A stretch of 64,000 nt of DNA, from NCBI GenBank assembly GCA_016713245.1, contig JADJPM010000001.1, positions 2,542,001 to 2,606,000 of the forward strand, read 5' to 3'. Made by a program: the position numbers and the translations under genes. The stretch's first letter is position 1. Each line of letters begins with the position of its first letter. Below, one piece after another: positions 39,645 to 47,093 of this stretch. A model generated the notes under the pieces. That model had not been told where the DNA came from, ran no database searches, and saw only the letters and a program-made list of their open reading frames with translations. Source of the stretch: Verrucomicrobiaceae bacterium. GTDB taxonomy: Bacteria > Verrucomicrobiota > Verrucomicrobiia > Verrucomicrobiales > Verrucomicrobiaceae.

Positions 39645-40328
39645 TCATAACTCGAACAAGAATCCGCTCCGCTTCAGCCGCTGATACCGCGCTGGATCAA
39701 ACCTGTAGAGCTGGGCGGGGCGGTGGGCGCCGTCGCGGTGGGTTTCTTTGAGGGGGATGAGCAAATCGAAGCTGAGGGCTTTTTTGCGGAAGTTGCGTTT
39801 GTCGAGGGGCTCGCCGAGGACGGCTTCGTAGAGGCGCTGGAGCTGGGTGAGGGTGAATTTCGGCGGGAGGAGCTCGAAGCCGATGGGCTGATAGGTGAGC
39901 TTGCCGCGGAGGCGGGTGAGCGCGGTGGCGAGGATGTCAACGTGGTCGAAGGCAAGTGATGGGAGATCGCTGACAGAGAACCATTTGGCCTCGGCGGCAT
40001 CCGTGGCGGCGGTGACGGCACCGGGTTTCACGAGGGCGAAGTAGGCGACGCTGACGACTCGCTCGCGGGGATCCCGCTTCACGGTGCCGAAGGTGTAGAG
40101 CTGCTCGAGGAAGACCTCGTGCAGGCCGGTTTCCTCCTCGAGCTCGCGGCGGGCGGCGTCATCGAGGGTTTCCTCGACGCGGACGAAGCCGCCGGGCAGC
40201 GCCCACTTGTCCTTAAAGGGTGCGAGACCGCGGCGGATGAGCAGGACCTGCAATTCGCCGCCGTCGAAGCCAAAGACGACACAGTCAACGGTGAGGGCGG
40301 CGCGAGGGTATTCGTAAGTGTGAGGCAT
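39645..40328 (-). CDS. nrtR: NrtR-like Nudix regulator, first gene of the ADP-ribose operon
   Basis: 227 residues. The N-terminal Nudix domain (about 10-135) has an intact Nudix box, from GGFVRVEETLDDAARRELEE on (G47, E53, R61, E62, E65, E66), so ADP-ribose hydrolysis may be retained. The C-terminal half (about 150-227; LTLTQLQRLYEAVLG, NFRKKALSFDLLIPL) is the winged-helix part typical of NrtR regulators, which sense ADP-ribose and repress NAD genes. A palindrome (40328-40344) overlaps its start codon, consistent with autoregulation. Six genes follow in the same direction. The symbol is given by family resemblance; without the C-terminal domain one might call it a Nudix hydrolase. Confidence 0.88.
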   Translation of the reverse strand: MPHTYEYPRAALTVDCVVFGFDGGELQVLLIRRGLAPFKDKWALPGGFVRVEETLDDAARRELEEETGLHEVFLEQLYTFGTVKRDPRERVVSVAYFALVKPGAVTAATDAAEAKWFSVSDLPSLAFDHVDILATALTRLRGKLTYQPIGFELLPPKFTLTQLQRLYEAVLGEPLDKRNFRKKALSFDLLIPLKETHRDGAHRPAQLYRFDPARYQRLKRSGFLFEL

Positions 40329-40344
40329 ACACTATTAAAGTGTA
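40328..40344. promoter_or_regulatory. Palindromic operator at the nrtR start (TACACT-N5-AGTGTA)
   Basis: TACACTATTAAAGTGTA is a perfect 6-bp inverted repeat with a 5-base centre, touching the nrtR start codon. A second, overlapping near-palindrome (GTGTAGAATTCACAC, 40340-40354) follows. Placement at the head of an operon led by an NrtR-like gene makes it the likely NrtR binding site. Confidence 0.7.
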
Positions 40345-40394
40345 GAATTCACACGAAGGCAAGCGGGGATTCGTTTGAGGTGAAAAAGCGAACG

Positions 40395-40420
40395 GCGGAA
40401 GACTCACGTCTTCCGCTACG
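40395..40420. repeat. Perfect hairpin followed by TACG (REP-like family)
   Basis: GCGGAAGAC-TCAC-GTCTTCCGC (40395-40416), 9-bp perfect stem with a 4-base loop, then TACG. The GCTACG ending matches 12278-12300 and 14779-14834. Confidence 0.65.
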
Positions 40421-40430
40421 GGGCGACTGT

Positions 40431-41009
40431 TTAGCGAGTCGAGCCCTGACGGACTAGCACCGAGGGCTCCGTCCATTTCCAGAACTTCGGATCGAGGAGC
40501 TTGGGGTAGTTCGCAGGATCGGAGGCGAGGGAATTGTGCGGGCCGTCTTTGTCAGGCAGGACGCGGCCTTTGAGTTCGCCCGATTTGATGGCGGTGGTGA
40601 CGGCGTCGTGATCGATGGCCCAGAGGAGGAAGACATCGTCGTCGGAGCGACGGAGCAGGTAGAGGGTGCCGTTTTCAGGCTTCGCGGAGTCTTTGAGGAT
40701 GGCGAAGAGGAGCTTGGACTCGGATTTGATGCCGGAGTCACGCAGGGCGAGGGTGAAGACCTCGGGCTTCTTGGTTTTGCCCTTCGGCGTGGCTTCGTGG
40801 AGTTCGAGCAGGCCTTGCGCGGCATCGCGGACATGGAAGGTGAAGACTTCATCCGCTTCATCGGCGGGATGCCAGGAGCCTTCCCAATCGGCGGTCTTGA
40901 GCTTCACGGGAGATGACCCGAAATCGTCTGCCACATGGGTTTCCGGGCAGGCGGTAAGCAGGAGCGTGAGTGCCAGGCCAGCAGCGAGGCGGAAGAAGGA
41001 GGTCTGCAT
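40431..41009 (-). CDS. Lipoprotein of unknown function
   Basis: 192 residues with a lipoprotein signal (MQTSFFRLAAGLALTLLLTAC, lipobox LTAC, Cys21). The mature part has DWEGSWHPADEADEVFTFHV, LALRDSGIKSESKLLFAIL, TLYLLRRSDDDVFLLWAI and a Pro/Trp-containing C-terminus. It looks like a single beta-rich domain with no recognised catalytic residues. It would sit in a membrane facing the periplasm. The downstream ABM gene is upstream in transcription order (same leftward direction, 16 bases apart), so the two may be co-transcribed. Confidence 0.78.
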   Translation of the reverse strand: MQTSFFRLAAGLALTLLLTACPETHVADDFGSSPVKLKTADWEGSWHPADEADEVFTFHVRDAAQGLLELHEATPKGKTKKPEVFTLALRDSGIKSESKLLFAILKDSAKPENGTLYLLRRSDDDVFLLWAIDHDAVTTAIKSGELKGRVLPDKDGPHNSLASDPANYPKLLDPKFWKWTEPSVLVRQGSTR

Positions 41010-41025
41010 GCGAAAAGGATGGCGA

Positions 41026-41310
41026 CTAGCCGATCACCGGACCTTTGGCGGCCCAGCGGTTCAGCACGATGCCGGGGGAGTTCGCACGCCACTTGGCCAC
41101 ATGGGGCGTGGTGTAGTGGGCATCCATGGCGGCCTGATCGCGATAGCTTTCGCTGAGCGAGAAAAGATACGGATTGGTGGTGTCACGGCTCACCTCGAAG
41201 CGCAGGCAGCCCGGCTCCAACCTTGAAGCGGCGGCGTTTTCGAGGGCGAGAGAGAGGAATTCATCCACACGCTGCGGATCGATTTCGAGAATGACAATCA
41301 CATTGACCAT
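41026..41310 (-). CDS. Antibiotic-biosynthesis-monooxygenase (ABM) domain protein
   Basis: 94 residues from ATG 41310. The start MVNVIVILEIDPQRVDEFLSLALENA, then SRLEPGCLRFEVSRD, YLFSLSESYRDQAAMDAHYTTPHVAKW, is the ABM ferredoxin-like dimeric fold, in which the EPGCLRFEV and H-x-x-x-P-H segments are usual. Members include cofactorless monooxygenases and autoinducer-2 or heme-degrading relatives. The substrate here is unknown. The gene is divergent from the LRR gene at 41388. Confidence 0.9.
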   Translation of the reverse strand: MVNVIVILEIDPQRVDEFLSLALENAAASRLEPGCLRFEVSRDTTNPYLFSLSESYRDQAAMDAHYTTPHVAKWRANSPGIVLNRWAAKGPVIG

Positions 41311-41387
41311 GGGTGCCGACAGAGCCGATTTTTCCTCAACATGCAACCCGCCATCCACGTATTAGAAGTGCCGGATCACCCTCCTTC

Positions 41388-42467
41388 ATGAAAACTTCCT
41401 TCCATCTCCTCGTCCTCGCCGCGCTTTCCACCGCCCTCGTCGCCCAGGAAAAGAAGCCTGAGCCTCCAAAGCCAGCTGCTGCCCCGCCCGTTCCCGCCAA
41501 GGTTGAAGTTAAACCTGCAGCCAAGCCGGTCCCCCCTTCCGCTCCTGCCAAACCTACCGCTGCTCCTCCCGTTCCCGCCAGAGTCGAAACCAAACCTGCC
41601 GCAAAGCCCGTCACACCTCCCGCACCCGCGAAGCCCGCCACGCCCGCTCCGAAACCGGCTGCCAAAGTCGAAACCAAGCCCGCCACACCACCGCCAGCTC
41701 CGAAGCCGCTCGCGAGTTTCCCCGACAAAGCCCTCGAAGCGGCGGTTCGCCGCCAAGTCTTTGCCAAACGCGACAACCAAGAGCCTCTCACCATCGAAGA
41801 CGTGTCCACCGTGGCCATCATCGAGGCACGCAAAGCTGGCATCAAAGACCTCTCCGGCCTCGAAAAATGCACGGCTCTGGCTTCGCTGACTTTGCCGGAA
41901 AACCAAATCGCCAGCGTAGCCGCTTTGAAAGGGCTGGAGCGCCTCCAATTCATCGACCTCGCCGATAACCAAGTCGCCGACATCGCGCCGCTCGCCACCT
42001 GCAAAGCCCTCCAATACATCGCCCTGACCCGGAACAAGGTCACCGATGTCTCGGCCCTCGGTGGCGTCTCATCGCTCACCAGCCTCTACCTCGCCGGAAA
42101 CCAGATCAAGGATGCCTCCCCTCTCTTCAAGCTCCCGAAGGTCTGGACGCTCTACCTTGAGGGGAATCAGATCCGCAGCATCGCAGGCATCGGTGGCCTC
42201 AAATGGCTCTCCATGCTTTCCCTCAAAGGCAATGCCATCGCCGATCTCAGCCCGCTGGAGCCGCTGACCGATCTGCAGTTTCTCTTCCTCGAAAACAACA
42301 AGATCACCGATCTCACCCCGCTTCACCGCATGTGGAAGAAGGACAATGACGGCAGCCGCGAATGGGCTCCTTACTGCCAGATCGATCTCACGGGAAATCC
42401 CCTCGACGAAAACGCCAAAAAGCTCGTCGAGGAACTCAAAAAGGCTGGAGCACGCATCACGCCGTGA
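41388..42467 (+). CDS. Secreted leucine-rich-repeat protein with Pro/Ala/Lys linker
   Basis: 359 residues from ATG 41388 with a signal peptide (MKTSFHLLVLAALSTALVA). Residues about 20-125 are a low-complexity linker with repeating PAAKPV and PAPAKP, a likely cell-wall or periplasm spacer. The C-terminal part (about 150-345) is an LRR solenoid with N-x-I units: LTLPENQIASVAALKGLE, IDLADNQVADIAPL, IALTRNKVTDVSAL, LYLAGNQIKDASPL and LYLEGNQIRSIAGI, close to the internalin-type SDS22 pattern. Probably a protein-binding surface or secreted protein. A second LRR protein is at 49144-50106. Confidence 0.87.
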   Translation: MKTSFHLLVLAALSTALVAQEKKPEPPKPAAAPPVPAKVEVKPAAKPVPPSAPAKPTAAPPVPARVETKPAAKPVTPPAPAKPATPAPKPAAKVETKPATPPPAPKPLASFPDKALEAAVRRQVFAKRDNQEPLTIEDVSTVAIIEARKAGIKDLSGLEKCTALASLTLPENQIASVAALKGLERLQFIDLADNQVADIAPLATCKALQYIALTRNKVTDVSALGGVSSLTSLYLAGNQIKDASPLFKLPKVWTLYLEGNQIRSIAGIGGLKWLSMLSLKGNAIADLSPLEPLTDLQFLFLENNKITDLTPLHRMWKKDNDGSREWAPYCQIDLTGNPLDENAKKLVEELKKAGARITP

Positions 42468-42474
42468 GGAGGAT

Positions 42475-42528
42475 TCACGTTTCCAAGTTCCAAGTTTCAT
42501 GAGACCTGGAACTTGAAACGTGAAACTG
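42475..42528. repeat. Heptamer-based inverted repeat, copy 3, between convergent genes
   Basis: The left arm is TTCACGTTTCCAAGTTCCAA... (42475-42499) and the right arm TGGAACTTGAAACGTGAAAC (42507-42526), matching with one indel. It lies 8 bases after the LRR gene and 5 bases before the end of the convergent esterase gene, so it could terminate both. Confidence 0.85.
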
Positions 42529-42532
42529 TTCC

Positions 42533-43390
42533 TCATTTCAGAACCTTCGTGACGAATTCCTCCAGCGCCTTTGTCGTGGCATCGCCTTCGGTGCCGATGA
42601 GGGCGTTGATCTTCGAGTGATTGGTTTCCTTACCACCAAAGATGGTCACGGGGATTTCGGCTTCCTTGAGCACAGCGGCGAGTCTTCGAGCCTGCGCTGA
42701 ATTATCCGGGTGATCCGCCACATGGATGATGAGGAAAGGCGGAATCCCATTGCCTTTCGCGATGTGGGTCACAGCCGAGAAATTGAGGTGCTTGGCGGGA
42801 TCGTTGCCGAACTTCTCCCGGTGCCCGAACTTCGCCTGCGGCTCGTGATGCACGCGACGACGTGTTTCCGCCGTTTCAATGATGGCCGGGATGTCGTAGG
42901 TATCGCCATCCACCGGCACGCAGCCGATCAGCGAGTCAAAGGAAACGCTTTCCGCCTTCAAATAGCGGTCGTCGGTGCAGATCAGCGTCGCCAGTTGGGC
43001 CCCAGAGGAGTGACCGCCCACGAGCACGCGTTTCGGATCACCGCCGTGCTCGGCGATGTGTTGGTGCATCCAGCCGAAGGCCTTCGCCACATCACGGACG
43101 AGCACATCCATCGTCACCTCCGGCAGTAAGCGGTGGTTGATCGATACGAACACAAAACCCTTCTTGGTGAACCACGCGGGCTTCTCCTGCACGTTCGCCT
43201 TGTCCCCCGTCTGCCAGCCGCCGCCGTGAATCCAGAACACCACCGGCAGGTTCTTGGCGTTCGCCGGTGTGTAGATGTCCAGCACATGCCTCGCATGGCC
43301 GTTTTCGACATAGGGAATGCTGCGCTTCAGCTCCTGAGAGAAGCAGGAAGCAGCGAGGAGAAGGCAGGCGAGTAGAGCGAACGGGTTCAT
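42533..43390 (-). CDS. Secreted alpha/beta-hydrolase esterase (BD-FAE/lipase-like)
   Basis: 285 residues with a signal peptide (MNPFALLACLLLAASCFS). The oxyanion-hole motif HGGGW, nucleophile elbow GHSSGA (catalytic Ser), acid near HVADHPDN and catalytic His in KETNHSKIN are all in order. The HGGG box places it with the hormone-sensitive-lipase/carboxylesterase group (BD-FAE type). Likely periplasmic; substrates could be acetylated or feruloylated sugars, unproven. It is divergent from the TetR gene, separated by 127 bases. Confidence 0.88.
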   Translation of the reverse strand: MNPFALLACLLLAASCFSQELKRSIPYVENGHARHVLDIYTPANAKNLPVVFWIHGGGWQTGDKANVQEKPAWFTKKGFVFVSINHRLLPEVTMDVLVRDVAKAFGWMHQHIAEHGGDPKRVLVGGHSSGAQLATLICTDDRYLKAESVSFDSLIGCVPVDGDTYDIPAIIETAETRRRVHHEPQAKFGHREKFGNDPAKHLNFSAVTHIAKGNGIPPFLIIHVADHPDNSAQARRLAAVLKEAEIPVTIFGGKETNHSKINALIGTEGDATTKALEEFVTKVLK

Positions 43391-43481
43391 GAGAGCACCT
43401 ATCTACGCTGGTGATACCTCGGTCATTCATTACGATGACCTGCGCCCGAATGGTTTTCCAACGGTCAAACAGTGAATAAAG

Positions 43482-43498
43482 TTTGACCATTGGTCAAA
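43482..43498. promoter_or_regulatory. TetR operator site 1 (TTTGACCATTGGTCAAA)
   Basis: A perfect 8-bp inverted repeat with one-base centre, 19 bases before the tetR-like start. The core TTGACCATTGGTCAA is repeated at 44284-44298. A half site (GGTCAAA) lies just upstream near 43463. Confidence 0.85.
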
Positions 43499-43517
43499 AG
43501 TGGGCAGAAATCCGCCC

Positions 43518-44258
43518 ATGCCTGCCCCAACATCTTCCCTCAGCCGCAAGGAGCGCGAGTTCATCGCGCGGGAGGAGCTCATTTTGAAGCATGCGCGGCG
43601 GCTGCTGCTGGAGAAGGGCTTTCAAGCCTGGAACATGGAGCAACTGGCGGAGGCGGTGGAGTATTCCAAGGGCACTCTGTATCAGCATTTCAGCTCGAAG
43701 GAGGATTTGGTTCTAGCTGTCGCCACGCAGTCGCTGAGGCAGCGGGCGGACCTGTTTGAGCAGGCGGCGACGTTTCAAGGGCGCACGCGGGAGCGTTGCC
43801 GGGCGATCGGCTTTGCCTGCTGCGAGTTTGCCATGGCGCATCCGGATTATTTTCACACGGACATGCTGCTGAAGTCCTCATCCTTCGTGGAAAAGGCCAG
43901 TCAGGAGCGGCGTGAAGCGCACGCTTTCGAAGGGATGCGCTGCTGGCGGGCGATCAATACCATCATCATCGAGGCGATGGCGCTCGGCGAGTTGCCCAAG
44001 GATCGCGTGACGGCCGAGCAGGCCACCTTTGCACTGGTTTCGGTGACCGTGGGCAGCCACATCATGAGCCAGGAGCCGAATTTGAAGGTCTTCGCCGGCA
44101 TCAAGGACCAGATGCAGGCCGTGCGGCTGAACCAGGACCTGATCTGCGACGGCCTGGGCTGGAAGCCGCTGCTGCACGAGCACGACTACCGCGCCACGGA
44201 CCAGCGCATCCTGAAACAAATCTTCCCCAGCGCCTCGAAGTGGCTCAAGGCCGCCTGA
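43518..44258 (+). CDS. TetR-family regulator of the adjacent efflux operon
   Basis: 246 residues. The N-terminal DNA-binding part has REELILKHARRLLLEKGFQAWNMEQLAEAVEYSKGTLYQHFSSKEDL, the TetR helix-turn-helix. The C-terminal 180 residues form the ligand-binding and dimer region with no identifiable ligand. ATG 43518 is chosen; a GTG 18 bases earlier adds nothing. Perfect palindromes occur before this gene and before the permease gene 57 bases downstream, so it probably represses both itself and the efflux operon and is released by an exported compound. Confidence 0.93.
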   Translation: MPAPTSSLSRKEREFIAREELILKHARRLLLEKGFQAWNMEQLAEAVEYSKGTLYQHFSSKEDLVLAVATQSLRQRADLFEQAATFQGRTRERCRAIGFACCEFAMAHPDYFHTDMLLKSSSFVEKASQERREAHAFEGMRCWRAINTIIIEAMALGELPKDRVTAEQATFALVSVTVGSHIMSQEPNLKVFAGIKDQMQAVRLNQDLICDGLGWKPLLHEHDYRATDQRILKQIFPSASKWLKAA

Positions 44259-44283
44259 CGCCTGCCTCTTTTTTTCCCCATCA

Positions 44284-44298
44284 TTGACCATTGGTCAA
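44284..44298. promoter_or_regulatory. TetR operator site 2 before the efflux permease gene
   Basis: TTGACCATTGGTCAA, identical in core to site 1, 16 bases before the permease ATG. Its location between tetR and the efflux genes suggests that the efflux genes have their own repressed promoter. Confidence 0.85.
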
Positions 44299-44314
44299 AC
44301 AACGACCTTCATTC

Positions 44315-45451
44315 ATGAACTTCATCGCCCTCCGCATGCTCATGGCCGACAAGGCGAAGTACTTCGGCCTCGTGTTCGCCTTCGCCTTCTCGACCTTTTT
44401 GCTACAAAACCAGATCAGCATCTTCTGCGGCATCATGAAGCGCACCGGCAGCCAGGTGCGTGATGTGACGGATGCGGAGATCTGGGTGATGGACCCGCAC
44501 ACCGAGTATTTTGAGCAAACGAAGGCGCTGAAGGACACGGACCTCTTCCGCGTGCGCGGCGTGGAGGGCGTGGACTACGCGGTGCGGCTCTTCAAAGGCA
44601 ATCCCACCGCGAAGACGGCCGCCGGGAAGTTCGCGTCCACCTTCACGCTCGGCCTCGACGATGCCACGCTGGTCGGCGCACCTCGAAAAATGCTGCTCGG
44701 GAGCTGGGAGCAGCTTCGCGAGGCGAACAGCATCGTCATCGACCGTGCTGGCTATGACCTGCTCTATCCTGGCGAGACGCTGGAGCTGGGTCGCGTGCTG
44801 GAGCTGAACGATCACAAGGCCCGCATCGTCGGCATCTCGGACGCGGCGGCACCGTTTGTGAGCTTTCCGGTCATTCACGCGAGATACAGCGAGGCGATCC
44901 AGTTTCAGGGCCGCGAGCGAAAAATGCTCAGCTATGTGCTGGTGAGGCCGAGGGCCGGTGTCGATGCTGTGGCGCTTGCGAGGCGGATCGAGAGCGAAAC
45001 GGGTTTGAAGGCCCGCACGACGGCGGAGTTCGCGTGGGACTGTGTGGTTTACTATTTAAAGAACACCGGCATCCCGGTGAATTTCGGCATCACCATCGCC
45101 GTGGCGTTGATCGTGGGTCTCGCAGTGAGCGGGCAGACGTTTTACATGTTCACCGTCGAGAATCTGCGGCAGTTCGGCGCTTTAAAAGCCATCGGGGTCA
45201 CGAACACGCGACTGGTTGGCATGGTGCTGCTGCAAGCGCTGGTCGGCGGTGCGGTGGGCTATGCCATAGGCACCGGCATGGCAGGTGTCTTTTTCGAGGC
45301 CACGCTGAACAAGATGGCCACACGCGGCATCGTGCTGATTTGGGAGTCCGTGGTCGGTGTGGCCGTGCTCATGGCTGTCGTGGCCACGGCGGTGAGCCTG
45401 CTGAGCGTGCGCAAAGTGCTGGTGCTGGAACCCGCGAGTGTTTTCCGATGA
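44315..45451 (+). CDS. ABC transporter permease (MacB/FtsX/DevC type)
   Basis: 378 residues. It has an N-terminal membrane segment (about 20-42), a large extracytoplasmic domain (about 45-255), and three C-terminal membrane segments (about 260-285, 305-335 and 345-370; SGQTFYMFTVENLRQFGALKAIG is the FtsX coupling region). The single N-terminal helix and three C-terminal helices give the MacB-type topology. It would pair with the ATPase encoded next, the HlyD-like adaptor and the OprM-like channel to span the envelope. Its start is 16 bases after operator 2. Confidence 0.92.
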   Translation: MNFIALRMLMADKAKYFGLVFAFAFSTFLLQNQISIFCGIMKRTGSQVRDVTDAEIWVMDPHTEYFEQTKALKDTDLFRVRGVEGVDYAVRLFKGNPTAKTAAGKFASTFTLGLDDATLVGAPRKMLLGSWEQLREANSIVIDRAGYDLLYPGETLELGRVLELNDHKARIVGISDAAAPFVSFPVIHARYSEAIQFQGRERKMLSYVLVRPRAGVDAVALARRIESETGLKARTTAEFAWDCVVYYLKNTGIPVNFGITIAVALIVGLAVSGQTFYMFTVENLRQFGALKAIGVTNTRLVGMVLLQALVGGAVGYAIGTGMAGVFFEATLNKMATRGIVLIWESVVGVAVLMAVVATAVSLLSVRKVLVLEPASVFR

Positions 45452-46155
45452 TCATGAAGACGAACGAATCCCATGCCGTGACCTGCCGCGCCGTGCGCAA
45501 GCATTTTGGCGAGGGCGAAAACCGCGCCGAGGTGCTGCGCGGCGTCGATTTCCATGCCCGCCTCGGCGAGATGACCTTCCTCGTCGGCCCGAGTGGTTGT
45601 GGCAAAACCACGCTCATCTCCGTCATCGCCGGCTTGCTGGAGCCGAGCACGGGCGAAGTCGATGTGCTGGGCCGTGCGCATGGTTCGCTGCGTGGCAAAG
45701 ACCGCGTCGAGTTCCGCCGTCGCGAACTGGGTTTTGTGTTTCAGCAATACAACCTGCTGCCCTCGCTCACGGCTGCGGAGAATGCCGCGGTGCCGTTGAT
45801 CGCCGATGGGGTGAAACGAAGTGACGCGGTGAAACGAGCGAGCGCTTTGCTGGATCGCCTCGGCATCGGAGCGAAGACTTCGTCGTATCCGCGATTTCTC
45901 TCCGGCGGCCAGCAGCAGCGCGTGGCCCTTGCCCGGGCGCTCGTGCATGAACCGCGACTCATCATCTGCGACGAACCCACCGCCGCGCTCGATCACGAGA
46001 CGGGCGAGTCCGTCATGCAACTGCTCTCCAGCGCCGCCGTGGCCCCGCAGCGTGCCGTGGTCGTCGTCACGCATGACAACCGCGTCTTCCATCACGCCCA
46101 CCGCATCGCCCACATGAACGACGGCATCATCACTCAAATCACCTCACCCTCATGA
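45448..46155 (+). CDS. ABC transporter ATPase (LolD/MacB-N type)
   Basis: 235 residues. Walker A GPSGCGKTT, the Q loop in VFQQYNLLPSLT, signature LSGGQQQRVALARAL, Walker B LIICDEPTAALD, and the H loop VVVTHDNRV are all intact. It belongs to the LolD/MacB-like exporter group with the permease before it. It overlaps that gene by 4 bases (ATGATCATG start), so translation is coupled. An alternative ATG is at 45454. It energises export in the cytoplasm. Confidence 0.95.
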   Translation: MIMKTNESHAVTCRAVRKHFGEGENRAEVLRGVDFHARLGEMTFLVGPSGCGKTTLISVIAGLLEPSTGEVDVLGRAHGSLRGKDRVEFRRRELGFVFQQYNLLPSLTAAENAAVPLIADGVKRSDAVKRASALLDRLGIGAKTSSYPRFLSGGQQQRVALARALVHEPRLIICDEPTAALDHETGESVMQLLSSAAVAPQRAVVVVTHDNRVFHHAHRIAHMNDGIITQITSPS

Positions 46156-47093
46156 AACTCCCCGTCCTCCCTCTCATCGCGCTCTTTTCTCTCGGCTGGG
46201 CCGTGACCTCGGTCATCAGCAAACTGCCGCAGGAAACGGTCACCGCTCCGCCCGCTCCACCGCCGCGCTCTGCTTATGCCAATACCGTGGCCGCGGTGGG
46301 TTTGATCGAGCCTTCGAGCGAACTCATCACGCTGGGCAGCCATCGCAGCGGCGTGGTCGAGCAGACACATGTCAAAGCCGGCCAGCAGGTGAAAAAGGGT
46401 GACACGCTCGTGACGCTCGACACGCGACAACTTCGCGCCGAACTCGCCGTCGCGAAGGCACAGGTAAACGAAGCGCAGGCCGCGCTCGCCGTTTCACAGG
46501 CCGAGGAGGCGCAGGCGCGGCGGAACGTCGAATTCGCTCGCAGCCTCACCGATGCTCGCGCCATGTCCGATGAGGAACGCACGCAGCGCGAGCTGACTCT
46601 CGGCACGGCTCAAGCGAAGGTGAAAGCCAACGAAGCCGCCATTCAGCGAGCCAAAGCGCAGATCGTCGTCATCGAAACCGAGATCGCCCGCAGCGTCATC
46701 ACCTCACCGCGGGATGCCAGCGTGCTTCAGATGAAGGTTCGCGAGGGCGAATACGTCGCCACCGGCGTCGCCTCCACACCATGGCTCGTTCTCGGCGACC
46801 TGAGCGAGTTGCATGTCCGCGCCGATGTGGACGAATACGAAGCCTGGAAAGTGCGCCCAGGCTGCCAAGCCACCGCGCAGGTTCGTGGCAATCCTTCTTT
46901 GGCCGCGCAGCTCGAATTCGTGCGCTTTGAGCCGCTCGTCATTCCGAAAAAATCCCTCACCGGCGATGCCACCGAGCGCGTAGATACCCGCGTGCTCCAA
47001 GTGATCTATCGTTTGCAGAAACCCGTGCCCGCCGCTCTCTTCGCCGGCCAGCAGATGGATGTATTCATCCCCACCCAGGACGCTCAGCCATGA
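46152..47093 (+). CDS. HlyD/MacA-family periplasmic adaptor
   Basis: 313 residues: N-terminal membrane anchor (about 4-24), a biotinyl-lipoyl-like half (GVVEQTHVKAGQQVKKGDTLVTLD), a long alpha-helical hairpin (about 95-180), the second lipoyl half (SVITSPRDASVLQMKVREGEYV) and a beta-barrel (LHVRADVDEYEAWKVRPG). This is the adaptor that joins the inner-membrane permease to the outer-membrane channel. It overlaps the ATPase gene by 4 bases and the next by 4 (ATGA). Confidence 0.93.
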   Translation: MKLPVLPLIALFSLGWAVTSVISKLPQETVTAPPAPPPRSAYANTVAAVGLIEPSSELITLGSHRSGVVEQTHVKAGQQVKKGDTLVTLDTRQLRAELAVAKAQVNEAQAALAVSQAEEAQARRNVEFARSLTDARAMSDEERTQRELTLGTAQAKVKANEAAIQRAKAQIVVIETEIARSVITSPRDASVLQMKVREGEYVATGVASTPWLVLGDLSELHVRADVDEYEAWKVRPGCQATAQVRGNPSLAAQLEFVRFEPLVIPKKSLTGDATERVDTRVLQVIYRLQKPVPAALFAGQQMDVFIPTQDAQP

